Source: Fomes fomentarius
Lineage: Eukaryota > Basidiomycota > Agaricomycetes > Polyporales > Polyporaceae
Length of the DNA: 64,000 nucleotides
Reading direction: 5' to 3'
Assembly: GCA_022606135.1 (NCBI GenBank)
Contig: JABYQN010000001.1
Location: 1,860,001-1,924,000, forward strand
The translations under genes and the position numbers were made by a program. Below the pieces are notes generated by a model that saw only the letters and a list, made by a program, of their open reading frames with translations, made no database searches and was not told the DNA's origin. Numbering within the stretch: position 1 is the stretch's first letter; each line of letters opens with the position of its first letter. This document shows positions 59,107 through 64,000 of the stretch, piece after piece.

Positions 59107-61698
59107 TCACCACCGAGCAGTGTCTGCGTGCACGACCGCGTCCACATACACACTAATATCCTCGACACTGACGTTTGAGACGACTGCAGTGTCTCCCAGG
59201 CCGACGAGCTGACCGGGAAAGCCCAATTTCTGCGTGAGAACAGAGTTGTCCGATGCACACATGACGAGTATCTCGGCACGGTTCATTTGTACGAACTGTT
59301 ACAAGACGGATGGGTACACGAAGAGGACGACGGGTATCGGCATGACGTACCAGTTCTCCAGCCTGCAAACGGGAGATAAATCGCTTGAAGTGTTGCTTTT
59401 GGCCATCATTAGACCCATCGCTCAAAGCGATCCTTGCGGAATTGCCTTGCGATGTGAGTGTATCTGCGAGGGCGACAGCATGGTTATCCTTGTAGAATTT
59501 TCCTGTCGGGCTGCGCGCCGAGCTGTCAAGACCATCGAGGAAAGACTGAGACGCATGCACGTCCTTGAGCACGACGGGCAGAGAAACTGCCGGATCCAAG
59601 TTAAGACAGAATGTGTACCTCTTCGTCTCCGATGAACTGTGGCATTCCCCATAAAATCAGACTGTCACGCATGTGTTTGAACACTCACGATTTCGACGTC
59701 TCATTCTCGCCCTGAGAGCGGATACCGGTGAATCCGAGTGCGCTGGAAGGGTCGTGAGTTAGTAGACAGACAATATCATCTGGAAGGGAGTATGCTCACA
59801 GAGGACCAAAAATAGTGGACTGGTTCCACGCCGCGGTGACACGACTGGCGAACGTCAGCGGCCGGGCCTCCAGAACTACAGCGGCCGGCTCTGCAGGCTG
59901 AGAGACGTGTTCACTGGTTGGTTCTGTCTGCGAAACTCTGTGTAGGCAATGCTCGTGAATCCACGATGGAGCAAGAGGTGTGACCACCACTCACCGAGAG
60001 ACAACCGTGTATTCAGCATCGACTTCGCCCTCGGCATCCGCTTCGAAGTCAGGCAGATCTTCAGCAGCGACATCAATCCCGGCTGCTTCAAGTAGCTCTT
60101 TTGCAGTCGGCGGAGGCGGTGGATCAACTGCAGCGTCAACAGGATCGGATTGCGTGATATCAATGACCTCCGGTTCATCGTGTTGGGCCACCTCCTGGAT
60201 AACGCGAGCTTTCCTCGGCTTCACGATCGTCAGTTTGCCTTTCTGTGCCGTGAGGCGCGAGCCTCCTGCATTGAAGCCACTTGAGGACCTGCCAGGACCT
60301 GCTCTGGAACGGGGGACACGACCACTACCGCTGGCCTCGCCGTTTGCACCATTTGTAGCGGCGGGTTTCATGAACTTGGCTTTCACGGAGATCGCACCAC
60401 GTGTCTCGGTGAGGTTGGGATCATCTATCTGCTGGACGCGAGGTTTTGCGGTTCGTGCCTGGTGTGCGGGAATACGGACGGGCGTTGGAGCTCTTGGTTG
60501 AGGCTGAGGTTCTAATTCCGGTACTGGTTCTGGTTGCGCTGGTTCGGATGGAGGAGCCAGTAGAGCTGCAGACCCGAACGGACTAGGAGGGTCATCTGAA
60601 ACTTCGTCTACGTCCATGAAGTTCTCTGCGGAAGGACCATACTCCTTAGCACGCGACTTCCGTGCTTTGCCCTTAACAAATGGTGTTATGAGCTCATCGG
60701 ATGATGGAGATAAACGGCTGGCTGCCGCTTTGGCTGACTTCTGACTTTTGCGAGAAGACGAACGCCCACTGGTAGACGCAGACGCATCCGGTTCAGTCTC
60801 CTTTTGAGCGCGAGAGGATTCTCCACGAAGATTGGGCGCGGAACGTTTCCCGTTCAATATCTTCTCCTTAGCTTTCGTTTCTTCAAGATCTACGACACGC
60901 AACCCGGGTGGACCCTTGCGTTTCCTCTTGGGAGCGGTAGCTTCTGCGCCGGCACCAACTGAGGATCGACGGCGTTTGCCTCGAGCGGGGTAGACCTCTA
61001 CTACTTCATCTTCAACTAGAGAACGAACTTCGTTCTCAGAGTCTGCGACATCCACAGTGGTGGGAGTAGGAGATCGGGACACTTCTTCCTCTCTGGCCTT
61101 CTTGGTCTTCTTCCCGCCTGAAAGGAGTGAGTCAGGGTCAGTGGCAAGGGACCATGTCAACTCACGAGGTGGGCCGGCAGGGAAGAACTCCTCATTAACG
61201 CTGAATTGGCGTATATCCTTATAGTCACGACCATTCGTGTTGACGCGGCTCCAAAAGTGCGCTATGAAGTGCTCTGAACCACCCTCGAACGACTTCGGAG
61301 GTTCCCACCTGTAGTATGGCGCACGTTAGGGGAATTCTCACATATGGACGTGGCGTGTGCGCCGAAACGCATGCGACACTCTGGTAGGATACGCGACGTA
61401 CGTGTTATCGTCCATGCCATAGCCCCTCCACTGTTTATCAAGGTTAATTCACTGCACATGCATTTCATACCTTGCTTCCGACTCACCTTAACCCAATAAA
61501 ACTGCAACATATGCTCTCAGCGTCACTAGGCCGAACGAAGGATAACACGCAAACTCACCCATTGCCTCTTCTTCCCCCTACCCCCTTCAACCTTGGCCCG
61601 ATGGATAGATTCTATTGGTAGTTGCACTCGCACCCGCGTTCGTTTAGGGGAAACAGATAACGGGGAGGCTCACCGACTTCATACTCTCCCTCACTCAT
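59107..61698 (-). CDS. Chromodomain protein with long disordered linker and conserved C-terminal domain
   Basis: Four tiny exons at the 5' end rebuild a chromodomain: MSEGEYEV, ESIHRAKVEGGRGKKRQW, FYWVKWRGYGMDDNT, WEPPKSFEGGSEHFIAHFWS. The aromatic-cage positions (Tyr/Val strand, W of VKWRGY, W of NTWEP) look intact, so methyl-lysine (H3K9 or H3K27) binding is plausible. About 400 disordered residues follow (TSGRSSSRKSQKSAKAAASR, PEPVPELEPQPQPRAPTPVR) with basic NLS-like stretches and a DEPEVIDITQSDP acidic patch that could be a SUMO-interacting motif (VIDIT). The C terminus (about 59700-59107) is globular: FCLNLDPAVSLPVVLKDVHA, KFYKDNHAVALADTLTSQGN, HFKRFISRLQAGELFVQMNR, LGDTAVVSNVSVEDISVYVD. 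It may be SPOC-like, but I cannot confirm that. A heterochromatin role is inferred. Confidence 0.8.
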
Positions 61699-62157
61699 AG
61701 CTCTTTCGTGATTATCGTAGCAGTACACAGTCAAGCTAGTCACGGACGAGAATGGGAGGAACGCGAACGCGTCCAAGGTGTCGACGCGTTTTGGCGCCCA
61801 TATCCATGCGTGTGCAGCGCCGCCACCGTACCAGTGCCACTGAGCCAGCTACATAAGTGCGCTACCTCTCGTCCCAACACATCAGTGCAACTGGCACGAT
61901 GCCCTCTGCAACTCCATGAAGGGACTCAGCAACGATCAAGATATTTATACAGCCAACAGTCGTATACTACAAGATACACGAATCCGAGTCAGGGAGTGTA
62001 ATCAAGAGAGGATGTGGCAACCAACTCTGCGAAGGGGATACGATAGATATTAGCCGAGCGAGAGAAATCGTGGCATAGTAGACGAAAACAAGGTATCGAT
62101 GCTTATATGTTCCTAGATGTCAATCCGAGTGTAGTTTAGTAGTAGATTAGAGGAAAT
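61699..62157. other. Intergenic between checkpoint adaptor (3' side) and chromodomain gene (5' side)
   Basis: 459 bases. AT-rich 3' UTR-like sequence near 62040-62157 belongs to the Tudor-BRCT gene. The left part is the chromodomain promoter. A 97-codon plus-strand frame (61708-62001) lacks motifs. Confidence 0.45.
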
Positions 62158-64000
62158 CTAGGTATCCAAGTCTTGGGGGAGAGTGAGGAGTCTGCCCGAC
62201 ACGAGACAGTCCTTGACCCAGCTGACGTCCACACAGTTTTCGATGTCCTTGTAACGGTCGAGATCGCCATCCTCACGAACGACGACATAGTCGTAGTTGT
62301 CAAGCTTACGACTCGCGTGCTTGCGATCGGAGACCACCTCTACCAACTGCGCGCCCATGCACAGGATGATCCGGGGAACCATTTCGGCCGCTTCCTTCCT
62401 CTGTGCGCCATTGCCATTCTGGAAAGCGAAGGTAAGCTGTTCCAGTTCGTTTCCAGATCGTTGGTAGACGCGACGTACCTTCTTGCCCTTTTGCCGAGTA
62501 GGCACAAAATCGGGCGAGATACAGAGAATGGACGCGTCGGCAAAGACCTTCGGTGCGACGGGATTGTCATTGACCTCTGTCAAGTGGTGAATGCTGTTGC
62601 CCCAGTCCAGGTCGACTAGCTGGGACACACGAGCACCAAGGTGCTCCGAGTAACCAGCCGGAAGCAGGTGAGGTCGCCAGTCCTTATTCTCCTGCTGCAT
62701 CGGACGTCAATATCACCGCCTTCTCCCGACAAGAATGGGCGAATGCGTACCTCGTCCACAATGGCCCTGAGCCACTCCACAGACAAACAGGGGACACCGA
62801 GTGCGAGCGCAATAAGGAACTTGGGCTTCTGGTGATGGTCGTCCGAGATAAGGAACACGCGGTCGATCTCCTTGTTCTTCCGCCACTGAATGTCATCTGG
62901 CGTGAGGATCCACCGTTGGCCTTTCTGCGAGAACGAGCCCTCCATAGTGTACAAGTTTGTCCAGTCATCCAGAACGACACCGCCATAGCGCTTGATCTGC
63001 GCCATCAGGTTGTCTCTCTGCTGAGACCACCCTTGGTTGTTCGGCGAGAGCGTGACAACGAGGCCCGTCTTCGCAAGAACCCGCTTCACACTGCCACGTC
63101 CGGAGCCCTCGCTCGGGACCGAGAACCTGCTCGGGGTGGGGCTAGGACGGGAGACCTTAGGCCGAAGGAGGGGAACGATGTCGTTTTCGGTCAAGACACG
63201 ATCGTTCCACGCGGCCGCAACAGTACGTGAAGCAACCCGGATCTTGTGCACTGGCACTGTGTCCTCTTCGTCGTCACACCGAATGGTGACCATGTCGTCT
63301 GCTTGATGGCCAGTGCTCGCACAGGAAGGCACATCCATCACTTCGACCGGCTTCGTGCCATCCACAAGTAGAACATGATCACCACGTTGGAGCTGACAGC
63401 GGCGGATCTGCTTGAGTTCCAGAGTCGCAGTGTCCTCGTCATCGAATTTGACCTTGCATTTCGACCCGACTATCTCCTGGACGATGCCCGAGTAGTAGTG
63501 TCCGAAGTGCTTCCAGAGGGCAAAGACTCGCGTTGGGACGTGACCACCGCCACCACGCACGGCAGAAGCAGTCTTCGCGCGCTTCGTGGGACGTGTGAGC
63601 GGTGTCGAAGCCTCCTCCTTTACCACTGGCTTGGAGGGCACCTTGCGTGAGGATGACGAGACGGCGCGCTTTCGCTTGTTGTTACGATTTAGCGGTGGCG
63701 GATTGGGTGGATCAACGTCCATCTCGTCATCGTCTGCTGGTACGGTGTCGTGGTCGTCGGCATTCTCTTCAGGGATATCATCCTCATACTCTCCATCCTC
63801 CTCGTCCTCTTCATCTTCGTCCTCCGTTGAGCTCTCGTGAAGCTTCCCTCGAGCAGCAAGCTTCGCAGCGCGAGGGACTGTGGGAGCTCGAGTGGGTTGC
63901 GCGATTGGTGTCCGCGGCTTCGCAGACCTCTTCTTCTTCACCGCTGCAGCCTTTGCGTCCTCGCGGCGCTCCTGAGGATCTGAAGACGGAATCACCACGT
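62158..64000 (-). CDS. Tudor plus tandem-BRCT DNA-damage checkpoint adaptor (53BP1/Crb2/Rad9 type), 5' end beyond window
   Basis: The frame is open to the right edge, so the N terminus is missing. Visible parts: a basic/acidic disordered region (MDVDPPNPPPLNRNNKRKRA) and a Tudor domain (PTRVFALWKHFGHYYSGIVQ, CKVKFDDEDTATLELKQIRR, CQLQRGDHVLLVDGTKPVEV) with aromatic residues expected for H4K20me2 reading. BRCT repeats follow: KTGLVVTLSPNNQ...NLMAQIKRYGGVVLDDWTNL, FLIALALGVPCLSVEWLRAI/VDE, then ILCMGAQLVEVVSDR and DVSWVKDCLVSGRLLTLPQD. Tudor followed by two BRCTs is the layout of 53BP1, fission yeast Crb2 and yeast Rad9, which carry the damage signal from ATR/ATM to Chk1/Chk2 kinases. One intron at about 62695-62752. 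The T/SQ-rich N terminus expected of this family would lie outside the window. Confidence 0.9.

Overview
The window is a gene-dense stretch of a filamentous basidiomycete nuclear genome, most likely an Agaricomycete (mushroom or polypore type). The evidence is genes split by many 45-80 base introns with GTRAGT/GTATGT donors and CAG/TAG acceptors, moderately GC-rich exons, and protein families typical of Agaricomycetes (F-box proteins with a conserved body, a DUF7918-type protein, a multi-pass membrane protein family with the GFLYNQ signature). No bacterial operons, rRNA, convincing tRNA, CRISPR array or intact transposon were seen.

Left third (1-18.8 kb): the 5' part of a striatin gene (minus), a GAT-plus-EH endocytic protein (minus), a PIN4/Cip2-type RRM-R3H RNA-binding protein (plus), a mitochondrial endonuclease G (plus), a queuine tRNA-ribosyltransferase accessory subunit QTRT2 (minus), a 6.7 kb sacsin/Hsp90-type ATPase of the fungal DUF3684 class whose C terminus carries an HExxH motif (plus), and the cell-cycle E2 enzyme UBE2C (plus).

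Middle (19.9-45.6 kb): a small hypothetical protein, TMA7, a secreted GPI-anchored GH13 alpha-amylase/glucanotransferase, RNA 3'-terminal phosphate cyclase, a Hook dynein adaptor, a degenerate F-box gene, a CDC50 flippase subunit, a multi-exon membrane protein, a clearly broken FAD monooxygenase pseudogene, a full-length F-box protein, an OTUD6 deubiquitinase, an aldo-keto reductase and a secreted nucleoside hydrolase.

Right third (46.2-64 kb): a microbial-rhodopsin-fold protein that lacks the retinal lysine, a decayed FAD oxidoreductase fragment, a DUF7918-type protein with an in-frame stop, the U5 snRNP protein LIN1/CD2BP2, RAD54, a tandem pair of HxxxD acyltransferases, a chromodomain protein, and a Tudor-BRCT checkpoint adaptor (53BP1/Crb2/Rad9 type) that runs off the right edge.

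Most genes are unrelated housekeeping genes. Four functional threads recur: endocytosis and membrane traffic (GAT-EH, Hook, CDC50), chromatin and DNA repair (RAD54, chromodomain, Tudor-BRCT within about 12 kb), ubiquitin (UBE2C, OTUD6, F-box), and extracellular carbohydrate/nucleoside turnover (GH13, nucleoside hydrolase). Several divergent pairs share short intergenic promoters (QTRT2/DUF3684, RTCA/Hook, OTUD6/AKR, RAD54/acyltransferase). The least ordinary items are the GAT-4xEH architecture and the metzincin-like C-terminal motif on the sacsin-type ATPase. All exon joins were inferred by eye.
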